Assembly: GCA_946646575.1 (NCBI GenBank)
Contig: CAMPCR010000055.1
Coordinates: 1 to 5,055, forward strand
Reading direction: 5' to 3'
DNA length: 5,055 nt
DNA from: UBA3222 sp002363035
Lineage (GTDB): Bacteria; Verrucomicrobiota; Verrucomicrobiia; Opitutales; UBA9783
Position numbers and translations under genes: made by a program. Position 1 is the first letter of the stretch. Each line of letters begins with the position of its first letter. The notes under the pieces were generated by a model. That model made no database searches. It had not been told where the DNA came from and saw nothing but the letters and a program-made list of their open reading frames with translations. This document shows positions 1-5,055 of the stretch, piece by piece.

Positions 1-3
1 ACC

Positions 4-80
<77 letters not shown>

Positions 81-99
81 ATAAAACAAAACCAGTCTT

Positions 100-128
100 A
101 GTCGAAAGTTGTTTGTTATGATTGTCAA
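100..128 (-). promoter_or_regulatory. Probable promoter of the initiator tRNA
   Basis: A perfect -35 hexamer TTGACA lies on the minus strand at 128-123, upstream of the tRNA. With 17-bp spacing the -10 would be TCGACT (105-100), a poor match; neighbouring registers are no better. The distance to the tRNA 5' end at 80 suits a short leader. The -35 also sits inside a short inverted repeat, GATTG-T-CAATC (120-130). The -35 is convincing and the -10 is not. Confidence 0.4.
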
Positions 129-198
129 TCTGTTTTTTCAAATGATGTACTCCGATAATCTCGATACTTCATTGAGAGATTGGATTACATCCGGAATT

Positions 199-220
199 TT
201 TACGCAAAATTTACGCAAAA
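199..220. repeat. Tandem 11-bp direct repeat upstream of the MFS gene
   Basis: Two perfect adjacent copies of TTTACGCAAAA lie at 199-209 and 210-220. The 11-bp period is about one helical turn, so a protein could bind both copies on the same face of the DNA. They sit about 105-125 bp upstream of the MFS start, in otherwise unassigned AT-rich DNA. This resembles an operator or activator site, but no known consensus is claimed. Confidence 0.45.
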
Positions 221-236
221 ATCGGACATTTTAATT

Positions 237-256
237 AAAAATTGTACGAAATTTTT
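237..256. repeat. AT-only inverted repeat
   Basis: AAAAATT (237-243) and AATTTTT (250-256) are perfect inverted copies around GTACGA. With no G-C pairs in the stem it is unlikely to terminate transcription. It could be a protein-binding site or simply AT-rich DNA. The rest of 81-324 also holds a weak inverted repeat, AATCTC/GAGATT (157-162 and 176-181). No gene is supported there. Confidence 0.25.
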
Positions 257-295
257 CATTTTTGCCGCATATCTCGATGGTTTAAAAGCCTGTTG

Positions 296-308
296 CGGTT
301 CCCAACCG
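296..308 (+). promoter_or_regulatory. Small hairpin just before the MFS start
   Basis: CGGTT (296-300), a CCC loop and AACCG (304-308) form a 5-bp stem ending 16 bases before the GTG at 325. It overlaps a weak promoter-like pair, TTGCGG (293-298) and TACACT (315-320), with 16-bp spacing. It could be an operator or an mRNA hairpin, or chance. Confidence 0.25.
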
Positions 309-324
309 ATAGAGTACACTGAAA

Positions 325-1515
325 GTGGTGGTTCGGTTCCTAATCGTCTCTCTGATACTGCTGATGCCGGCGGCGTGGGGGCGATCGCCGTTCATGTCGG
401 CGTTTAAACCGTATCTGAAAGCGCACATTCCGCTGTCGGAAACGCAACTGTCGCTTGCATTTACCGTCGGGAATATAATCGCCGCATCGTTGGTGCCCGT
501 TTTTGTTTGTTCTTTGGGAAAGAATTTTAGTCTCACAAAGGCATTTCGATGGGTTTATATTGTTTTTATTTTGGGTTTTCTGAGTTTTTTCGGTGCCATG
601 CGCTGTTACGGCATTACAATGATGTGTTTTTTGTTTTTGGTGCTCGGTTATTGCGGACTGAGAGCCTGCGGACAAGGGTTGTTGCCGACATTGGTGTGTT
701 CATACGGTGCGGCACTTTATGATGACAAAAAATGCGCCTGGTTCGCTTCGTGGCACATCAGCGTTCAGGTGTTTGCAAGCTTTGTTCTTTATATTCTGGC
801 TTCCTGCAATGCCTTCCATTACTGGCATTGGGTATTGACGGCACAAATCGGAATTTTACTGTTGTATGTCCTTTGTGTGCCGCGGAATTTGATACATATC
901 GCATCGGTAGATGTTAAGTCGCCGCGCGGTTTTCGTTTTGTGTTTAAGCAATTTCCCTTCGTATTTATCTTCGGGATGTGCCTGATGGCCTTGGAAAATT
1001 TTCATGCGACGGGCATTATGTTCCATATCTCAAACTTTGCGCTGGAACAATCGGTGCCGCTCGAGAAAATTTTTAAGGTATTTCTTCCGATAACGCTTTC
1101 GACGTTTGCATTCACACCAACGGCTTCGTGGCTGTACGGGTATGTGAAATTGCCGCCAATGCTGTTTTTGCAAATTCTCAGTCTGGTTTTTGCAAACGGC
1201 ATTTTGTTAAAATTAAACAATGATGCGAGTATTTGGCTGTTCGCGGTTGCCAATGGACTCGCCTGGGCATTCAATCACATCCTTTCGTATGTATTGGTTT
1301 CGAAAATTTTACCCGAAACCCAACGCGCCATCGGCTATTCGACGTTGATCGGCTTCGGAAGTTTGTGCAGTGCAATCGGACCTTTTATTTACAGTTGTCT
1401 GTTTGCCGTGTTCGGGAATTATATGTCGGTCGGACGGTTTATGTTTGTCACAAATATCGCGGTTGCTCTGTGGGTTTTATATCTCTGTCTGAAACCGAAG
1501 CGGTTGGGCGTCTGA
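325..1515 (+). CDS. Major facilitator superfamily (MFS) transporter
   Basis: This is a 396-residue integral inner-membrane protein, the usual length for a 12-helix MFS carrier. About 12 hydrophobic segments can be traced, roughly at residues 4-20, 40-62, 74-92, 97-118, 138-160, 168-186, 207-225, 248-268, 276-295, 302-324, 338-361 and 368-389. A more polar central loop near residues 190-206 separates the halves. The N-terminal region (GRSPF near 19-23 and a long first loop) and the GFGSLCSAIGPFIYS stretch in helix 11 fit MFS carriers. The substrate cannot be told from the sequence. The start is GTG at 325: an in-frame stop at 310-312 rules out anything much earlier, and the next ATG (361) would cut into helix 1. 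GTG at 328 is an alternative. No good ribosome binding site is seen. The gene ends 18 bases from the convergent lipoprotein gene. Confidence 0.85.
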   Translation: MVVRFLIVSLILLMPAAWGRSPFMSAFKPYLKAHIPLSETQLSLAFTVGNIIAASLVPVFVCSLGKNFSLTKAFRWVYIVFILGFLSFFGAMRCYGITMMCFLFLVLGYCGLRACGQGLLPTLVCSYGAALYDDKKCAWFASWHISVQVFASFVLYILASCNAFHYWHWVLTAQIGILLLYVLCVPRNLIHIASVDVKSPRGFRFVFKQFPFVFIFGMCLMALENFHATGIMFHISNFALEQSVPLEKIFKVFLPITLSTFAFTPTASWLYGYVKLPPMLFLQILSLVFANGILLKLNNDASIWLFAVANGLAWAFNHILSYVLVSKILPETQRAIGYSTLIGFGSLCSAIGPFIYSCLFAVFGNYMSVGRFMFVTNIAVALWVLYLCLKPKRLGV

Positions 1516-1533
1516 AAAGGGCAGGGGAGAGTT

Positions 1534-2244
1534 TCACTTCATTTTTTCCATTTCTTCACACAGTTTTCGAATTTTATCCCCGTAACTGTCCTGATGTTTT
1601 AACGCATCCTGTAAGGAACCGTACTTCTTCGTATCGTATCCCGGAAATGCCCATTTGCCGCCCAAATCCTCAATGCACGGCGCACAACCGCGGTCTTTTA
1701 CATAACGAAACCGCGGATCGACGCACGGATTGTTAAGCGGTGCCGTTGATGCGTATGCTTTTAAGTGTTGAATTTGGGCGCGAACACCGAGTTGCGGTGT
1801 TGCAAAGGAATGCCCTTTCACTCCGCCGCCTGTTGCGCCTAATCCCGCAAAATTATTTTGTTCAGGCAGAACATCGCCGCCGAATTTGAAAAAGTTTGTT
1901 TCGTGCAACGCCTGAGCAAATGCCACATCGCCGCGAATGCCTTCCTTTGCACCTTCCGAAAGATAAATTTCCGGTAAAAGAAGATATTTGTTGTTTATCT
2001 TCGGATGACGTCGCTTTAAAAACTTCCGCATTTGCTCGGCGGTACAGCGCGCTTTGCCCGTGATCCGCGTGTGCGTTTGGGATAATTTTTCCGTCGCGTG
2101 TGAAGCTTTTGCATCCGAATGGGAAACATGACTCACCGTTGTTCGCGTATTGTTCGGCGATAAATGATCGTGCGAAGTTGTATCGTACGTACAGCCCGAA
2201 AGCAATACCAAAGCGGTACAGAGCCACAAAAACGAAATCCGCAC
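1534..2244 (-). CDS. Lipoprotein with glucosaminidase (peptidoglycan hydrolase) domain
   Basis: This 236-residue protein has a lipoprotein signal peptide: Arg2, hydrophobic residues 5-15, lipobox LSGC with Cys18. Residue +2 is Thr, so in a Gram-negative cell the protein would go to the outer membrane. Residues 19-66 are a Ser/Thr/His-rich linker. Residues about 68-230 match the glucosaminidase family (PF01832), which cleaves the N-acetylglucosaminyl bond of peptidoglycan. The signature ALHETNFF puts the likely catalytic acid at Glu115, followed by GG, an NNFAGLGATGGG block (130-141), GVRAQIQHLKAY (153-164) and EDLGGKWAFPGYD (192-204). Four Cys beyond the lipid-bearing one (67, 174, 187, 190) could form disulfides in the periplasm. 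The start is GTG at 2244 with no visible ribosome binding site, chosen because it yields a complete signal peptide. It is divergent from a flagellar-type operon. FlgJ proteins use the same domain to open the wall for the flagellar rod, but a flagellar role here is inference; general wall turnover is equally possible. Confidence 0.88.
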   Translation of the reverse strand: MRISFLWLCTALVLLSGCTYDTTSHDHLSPNNTRTTVSHVSHSDAKASHATEKLSQTHTRITGKARCTAEQMRKFLKRRHPKINNKYLLLPEIYLSEGAKEGIRGDVAFAQALHETNFFKFGGDVLPEQNNFAGLGATGGGVKGHSFATPQLGVRAQIQHLKAYASTAPLNNPCVDPRFRYVKDRGCAPCIEDLGGKWAFPGYDTKKYGSLQDALKHQDSYGDKIRKLCEEMEKMK

Positions 2245-2250
2245 AGGTTT

Positions 2251-2278
2251 ATAGTAATCACTTTTTATAAAAAGTCAA
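2251..2278 (-). promoter_or_regulatory. Sigma-70-like promoter of the lipoprotein gene
   Basis: On the minus strand TTGACT (2278-2273) is followed after 16 bp by TACTAT (2256-2251). TATAAA (2253-2248) with a 19-bp spacer is the alternative. Either would start transcription within a few bases of the GTG at 2244, which has no ribosome binding site, so the message may be nearly leaderless. Confidence 0.45.
2260..2275. promoter_or_regulatory. Perfect 16-bp palindrome, candidate operator
   Basis: ACTTTTTATAAAAAGT is its own reverse complement. It fills most of the spacer of the minus-strand promoter and covers three bases of its -35. It lies 10 bp upstream of the sigma-54 promoter of the flgN-like operon, so one bound protein could affect both directions. 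AT-rich palindromes also arise by chance, and no regulator is identified. Confidence 0.35.
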
Positions 2279-2285
2279 ACAAAGG

Positions 2286-2302
2286 TTGGCACGAAGCATG
2301 CT
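2286..2302 (+). promoter_or_regulatory. Sigma-54 (RpoN) -24/-12 promoter
   Basis: The sequence TTGGCACGAAGCATGCT matches the RpoN consensus TGGCACG-N4-TTGCW with one mismatch (ATGC for TTGC). GG (2288-2289) and GC (2300-2301) are separated by exactly 10 bp, the required spacing. Transcription would begin near 2312. This makes the in-frame TTG at 2286 and ATG at 2298 upstream of the transcript, so neither can be the start of the next gene from this promoter. RpoN promoters need an AAA+ enhancer-binding activator and are common for mid-hierarchy flagellar genes. The activator gene is not in the window. Confidence 0.75.
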
Positions 2303-2354
2303 TCATAAGAAACCACCAACACCAAGCGTTGTTCCGAACCGAGGGGCGGCGCAA

Positions 2355-2828
2355 GTGATACTTATGAAAACAACACAAAAAAATACAAAAGATACCAATC
2401 CGCCGGCGTTTGACTTCGAAAAGCTCGCGAGCGCGCTTCGTCGGGAAATCGAAGAATACGGTTCATTGCTCAGCATGATTTACGAGCAACAGAGCTGTCT
2501 GATGCAAACGCTCATGGAGGAAACCACGAAAATCGAATCGCAGTTGACCGCGAACCAGCTGGCGACCGCCGACCGTTCCGCCATCGTCGGTCAACTTGCG
2601 GAGGAATTGCACCGTGAGAAAATTTCGCTGAAGGACTTGCCGAGCGTGGTTCCGAACGAATTAAAATACTTATTCCAGGCGCTGGTGGACGAGGTTGGTA
2701 CGTTGCGTTCGCGTATCAAGGATAAAACGCAATTTTTATCCAAATTGCTGGAGCAGGTGCAAAATACCAACACGTCGATTATCAATCACGTGTTTCCGAA
2801 GGGTATTTTCAACGACGAAGCGGCTTAA
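2355..2828 (+). CDS. flgN: FlgN-like flagellar chaperone (coiled-coil protein)
   Basis: A 157-residue, mostly helical charged protein (154 if started at ATG 2364). After a polar N-terminus it has a long helix, FDFEKLASALRREIEEYGSL, then EQQSCLMQTLMEETTKIESQL, a break, and a C-terminal helix with spaced Leu/Ile (FLSKLLEQVQNTNTSIINHV). This layout, the length and the position just before csrA fit FlgN (PF05130), the cytoplasmic export chaperone that holds hook-filament junction proteins FlgK and FlgL for the flagellar type III secretion system. The call rests on pattern and context, not on invariant residues; another small coiled-coil chaperone is possible. Start: GTG 2355 has a GAGGGG ribosome binding site (2341-2346) eight bases upstream, while ATG 2364 has only a weak AAGTGA. 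Earlier in-frame starts fall inside or before the sigma-54 promoter. csrA begins 22 bases after the stop. Confidence 0.6.
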   Translation: MILMKTTQKNTKDTNPPAFDFEKLASALRREIEEYGSLLSMIYEQQSCLMQTLMEETTKIESQLTANQLATADRSAIVGQLAEELHREKISLKDLPSVVPNELKYLFQALVDEVGTLRSRIKDKTQFLSKLLEQVQNTNTSIINHVFPKGIFNDEAA

Positions 2829-2850
2829 AACCTCGTAAGAAAGGAATGTT

Positions 2851-3027
2851 ATGTTAGTTTTATCCAGGAAAAGCGGCGAATCCGTCATCATCGTCAGTCC
2901 GCAGGGCACCACCGTCGAGGTGCTCGTAACCAAGGTTGATTATAATCAGGCGAAAATCGGCATCAACGCACCCGCCGATTTCAAGATTTTTCGTAAGGAA
3001 ATTTATGATCGGGTTGGGAATTCGTAA
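2851..3027 (+). CDS. csrA: Carbon storage regulator CsrA, mRNA-binding translational regulator
   Basis: A 58-residue protein beginning MLVLSRKSGE, the hallmark CsrA/RsmA N-terminus. It runs through five beta strands to KIGINAPADFKIFRKEIYDR and a short tail. CsrA is a homodimer that binds GGA motifs in mRNA leaders and usually blocks the ribosome. The two RNA-contact regions are present: Leu4/Arg6 in strand 1 and Ile46/Arg48, aligning with E. coli Val42/Arg44. The segment between strands 1 and 3 is a few residues longer than in E. coli and contains SPQGT. The start at 2851 has a good ribosome binding site, AAGGA (2841-2845), whose GGA could also be a CsrA site and allow self-control. It lies 22 bases after the flgN-like gene and 21 before the next, so all three are probably cotranscribed. 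In many bacteria csrA neighbours flagellar genes with its antagonist fliW; no fliW is seen here. Confidence 0.96.
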   Translation: MLVLSRKSGESVIIVSPQGTTVEVLVTKVDYNQAKIGINAPADFKIFRKEIYDRVGNS

Positions 3028-3045
3028 GCTATTTGGAATAAGGGA
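3017..3045 (+). promoter_or_regulatory. Cluster of three GGA motifs, candidate CsrA-binding leader
   Basis: GGA occurs at 3017-3019, 3035-3037 and 3043-3045, spanning the end of csrA and the leader of the next gene. The third lies in AGGGA, which fits the ANGGA core and is the ribosome binding site for the ATG at 3049. The first two are 18 bases apart, a distance that suits bridging by a CsrA dimer. No clear hairpin presents the motifs, so binding is inference. Confidence 0.35.
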
Positions 3046-3048
3046 AAG

Positions 3049-4809
3049 ATGAGGGGTGATAATGTACTGATTACCAATGCCGATCTTGATCGGGCTCAAG
3101 AAACTTTGAGCCCGCGAGGCATCGGGAATGACGGCAAGCATACTGTTAAGGAAGACCATACGGCGACTAATCTTAATACCGGCAAAGTAACGAAAGCACC
3201 GAATTTTTCCAATCAAACGGGGAATCAAAATGTTCGCCAAACAATCGTAAATGACAAACCGGTATTCATGTCATCTCGGAGTAACATGGATGAAGCCCTG
3301 GATACGCTTTGGACAATCGAAAGGTATTTGGACGAGGAAACCCAAGAGGAACTTAATTTTAGGACCGATTCGGGTTTCTGGGGAACCGTAAAGAATTTAT
3401 TCTTTAAATTTCTCGGTTTGTTCAACAGTGCCGTTAAAGAAAATCGTACGAACGCGCTCAATCAACAAATCGACGATGTTTTGAAAAAAATCTGCAAGAA
3501 TAAGGATTTTTATGAGAAGGTTCTTGTGTCTGTCATGAATGACAGGGATATCGACGAAGAACTTAAAACAACGTGCTTCCGTTTTTTTAGCGATAAACCG
3601 GAGTTTCAGAAGGAACTGTTTCAGAAAATAGAAAAACCTAGCAGCGACGTTTTGCTCTGTGCTTTAAAGTATTGGAAGAAAGAAATAAAAAACGGTAAGC
3701 TGTTCGGTAATGACGTATGCGATCAGTGGTTATCTCCGTTGATGAATGATAAAAACACAACTGAAAAAACAAAGTTGGATCTTTACACATTTTTTGACGA
3801 CAATTCCGAAATTCAGGATAAACTGTTTAAAAGTTTGAAAAATCCGCCAAATGAGATAAGGAAAAAGTTTTTGGAAAGACATAAAGAAGAAATCGTATCA
3901 GGCAAAATTTTTGGCTTCAGTCAGGATCGAAATCCGTACGGCATATACGGTGAATCGGAGATTAAAGATTCGTTTTTAAAAAAAGAATACCCATTGGCGA
4001 CATTGTTTTTAGCAATGGCGAATGCACGGCGTGATTTGGATAAAAGTATTTTTGCCGACAAGAAAAATTGGAAATTGATGCAAAATTCGGATCAACAAAA
4101 GGAGTACATGAAAGCCGCGTGCAGCTTGACCAAAGAACAGGTTTTTCAAAGTTTGGAAAGCATAAAAACAATCGAATATGATAAGGTTAAAAAAGATCAA
4201 AATTCAAATATCAAAAAGGTCTTGGATTTTTTAAAAGCCCCCGAATCAGGCAACATAGATATACCCGAGGAGGATCCAAAGGGGTCTTTTTATCCGACAG
4301 TTGTAAAGGATACTCTCAGAAGCATGCACTACTCATTTGTTTTTGGTAAAACGAAAATCGATCTTTCAAAGTTGAGTAAACTGAAGACAGATGATCCGAA
4401 GGTGTTTTTTCAAGCATTGAAAAAACAACTTTGGAATGCTCAAAAGGAATGCCTGCTGGACGAAAACCAACTGGAGCAGTTGGTTAACTTTATTTTTTAT
4501 TCGCCTTCACAAGGCTATTGCGCGTCACAATTGGGCGATATTTGTTATAAGCCGTTCGACGGAAATATGTCCGTTCAGGTTGCATTTAATAGAAACGAAG
4601 GTCCTGTTGTTACGATAAAAAGTGAGTCTACTTACAATTTTATAGGTTTTATAGGACCTTTGGATTTGCCAATAAGCGATAATGAAGCACCGCGTGTACA
4701 CACATCCGGCACATTGAAGCTGACGTATGAAAGTCCAATCAATGCTTCAAATGCAAATAAATACGAGATTTCCGTTGAAGAGTATAGTAATTCCGTAACA
4801 TTCACATAA
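3049..4809 (+). CDS. Large protein of unknown family with internal duplication
   Basis: I do not recognise this 586-residue protein. There is no signal peptide or membrane helix. Residues 1-75 are polar and Asn/Thr/Asp-rich, probably disordered. Residues 80-105 look helical, and 109-128 (GFWGTVKNLFFKFLGLFNSA) form an amphipathic, aromatic-rich stretch. Residues 158-220 and 227-289 are an ungapped 63-residue duplication (about 22 identities) with shared motifs MND, FF-D, LF and a G-K-hydrophobic-F-G end, suggesting a small helical solenoid. Residues 300-480 are Lys-rich and helical; 505-586 alternate hydrophobic and polar residues, as in beta strands. The start at 3049 has an AGGGA ribosome binding site, 21 bases after csrA. 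Base composition is clearly more AT-rich than flgN/csrA (15 G/C of 60 at 4141-4200 against 35 of 60 at 2401-2460), a sign of transfer or relaxed selection. A secreted substrate or a regulatory partner of the operon is possible; both are inference. Confidence 0.85.
   Translation: MRGDNVLITNADLDRAQETLSPRGIGNDGKHTVKEDHTATNLNTGKVTKAPNFSNQTGNQNVRQTIVNDKPVFMSSRSNMDEALDTLWTIERYLDEETQEELNFRTDSGFWGTVKNLFFKFLGLFNSAVKENRTNALNQQIDDVLKKICKNKDFYEKVLVSVMNDRDIDEELKTTCFRFFSDKPEFQKELFQKIEKPSSDVLLCALKYWKKEIKNGKLFGNDVCDQWLSPLMNDKNTTEKTKLDLYTFFDDNSEIQDKLFKSLKNPPNEIRKKFLERHKEEIVSGKIFGFSQDRNPYGIYGESEIKDSFLKKEYPLATLFLAMANARRDLDKSIFADKKNWKLMQNSDQQKEYMKAACSLTKEQVFQSLESIKTIEYDKVKKDQNSNIKKVLDFLKAPESGNIDIPEEDPKGSFYPTVVKDTLRSMHYSFVFGKTKIDLSKLSKLKTDDPKVFFQALKKQLWNAQKECLLDENQLEQLVNFIFYSPSQGYCASQLGDICYKPFDGNMSVQVAFNRNEGPVVTIKSESTYNFIGFIGPLDLPISDNEAPRVHTSGTLKLTYESPINASNANKYEISVEEYSNSVTFT
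3520..3915 (+). repeat. 63-residue tandem protein repeat within the unknown gene
   Basis: Repeat A (codons 158-220, bases 3520-3708) and repeat B (codons 227-289, bases 3727-3915) align without gaps at a 69-residue period. I count 22 identities in 63 plus many conservative changes. Both end in a G-K-(L/I)-F-G motif. No third copy is visible on either side. Confidence 0.8.
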
Positions 4810-4864
4810 TTCAGCGCCATGCCTGTATTTTGGGATACTGATTGAACGGAGTGTTGTATTTTTT
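4810..4864. other. Convergent intergenic gap, weak terminator signals
   Basis: This 55-base gap separates two convergent genes. A 4-bp stem GTAT/ATAC (4825-4828 and 4835-4838) and, 20 bases on, a T run (4859-4864) on the plus strand are all that suggests termination. No strong G-C-rich hairpin is present for either strand. Confidence 0.3.
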
Positions 4865-5055
4865 CTACCGCCCCATCCCCCTCCAAACCTTCTGAATAAA
4901 CAGAACAAAAAAGTTGTTCGCCGTTACATTCGTGGCGGTGGCAATCGGATCGAGCAACATGTAGAAGGTGGTCATTAAAGCGAGCATTTCGGCGTTGAAA
5001 CCGAAAACGTGTTCCAAAATCGGCAGCGAAACCACAACGGAACCGCCCGGGATGC
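4865..5055 (-). CDS. Sodium:dicarboxylate/amino-acid symporter (SDF family), C-terminal fragment
   Basis: Only the last 62 residues before the TAG stop are in the window; the gene continues past the right edge. The fragment starts IPGGSVVV, matching the tip of re-entrant hairpin HP2 in the SDF (DAACS, GltPh/GltP) transporters. It runs through a hydrophobic segment to LLDPIATATNVTANN, which aligns with transmembrane helix 8, the substrate- and sodium-binding helix. By alignment to GltPh, Asp394 (substrate amino group), Thr398 and Asn401 are kept. Arg397, which binds the acidic side chain, is Ala, Gly404 is Ala and the sodium ligand Asp405 is Asn. The substrate may therefore be a neutral amino acid or something else rather than aspartate or glutamate; this is inference from a fragment. 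The short tail FIQKVWRGMGR is basic, as expected for a cytoplasmic end. It converges on the unknown gene. Confidence 0.85.
   Translation of the reverse strand, partial: IPGGSVVVSLPILEHVFGFNAEMLALMTTFYMLLDPIATATNVTANNFFVLFIQKVWRGMGR

Noticed and set aside
180..407. A 75-codon plus-strand reading frame before and overlapping the MFS start
   Set aside because: It has no ribosome binding site or recognisable composition, starts in AT-rich intergenic DNA and overlaps the transporter in another frame.
1513..1536. TGAAA/TTTCA inverted repeat joining the two convergent stop codons, with a T run after it
   Set aside because: Five A/T-rich pairs with a 14-base loop are too weak for an intrinsic terminator; the symmetry follows from both genes ending in TGAAA.
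2179..2193. TGTA-N7-TACA with an inner GTACGTAC, about 120 bp upstream of the predicted sigma-54 transcript start
   Set aside because: The position would suit an activator site, but the dyad is imperfect, single and inside coding sequence, so it cannot be told from chance.
1862..2227. A 121-codon minus-strand frame inside the lipoprotein gene
   Set aside because: The overlapping lipoprotein frame has a complete signal peptide and a recognisable domain; this one has neither.
2860..3240. A 126-codon minus-strand frame across csrA and the start of the next gene
   Set aside because: It is antisense to the certain csrA gene and shows no family pattern; it is a shadow frame.

Overview
This is a stretch of bacterial chromosome, AT-leaning overall. 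It probably comes from a flagellated Gram-negative-type organism. The signs are a lipoprotein with a lipobox, a near-consensus sigma-54 promoter, a FlgN-like chaperone gene and csrA. No gene fixes the phylum. The initiator tRNA has an A:U pair at the top of the anticodon-stem G-C run, as in many alphaproteobacteria, but also a U1:A72 pair and a C73 discriminator. A PVC-group or other deep lineage is therefore equally possible.

Layout, left to right. An initiator tRNA-Met lies on the minus strand (4-80). A 244-base AT-rich intergenic region follows, with a probable tRNA promoter, a tandem 11-bp repeat and two small inverted repeats. Next is a 396-residue major facilitator transporter on the plus strand (325-1515). 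It converges, with an 18-base gap, on a minus-strand lipoprotein (1534-2244) carrying a glucosaminidase-type peptidoglycan hydrolase domain.

The intergenic region 2245-2354 is a divergent regulatory region. A sigma-70-like promoter with a 16-bp palindrome faces the lipoprotein. A strong sigma-54 promoter (2286-2302) faces right and appears to drive a compact operon: a FlgN-like coiled-coil protein (2355-2828), csrA (2851-3027, 58 residues) and a 586-residue protein of unknown family (3049-4809). The last protein has a polar, probably disordered N-terminus, a 63-residue internal duplication and a beta-rich C-terminal region. It is visibly more AT-rich than the two genes before it. Three GGA motifs crowd its translation start, so CsrA may control it directly.

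The window ends with the C-terminal part of a minus-strand sodium:dicarboxylate/amino-acid symporter (SDF family) with altered substrate- and sodium-site residues.

The most interesting unit is the sigma-54-driven chaperone-csrA-unknown trio. A plausible reading, which is inference only, is a flagellar or type III export-linked chaperone, a post-transcriptional regulator and an exported or regulatory partner made together.
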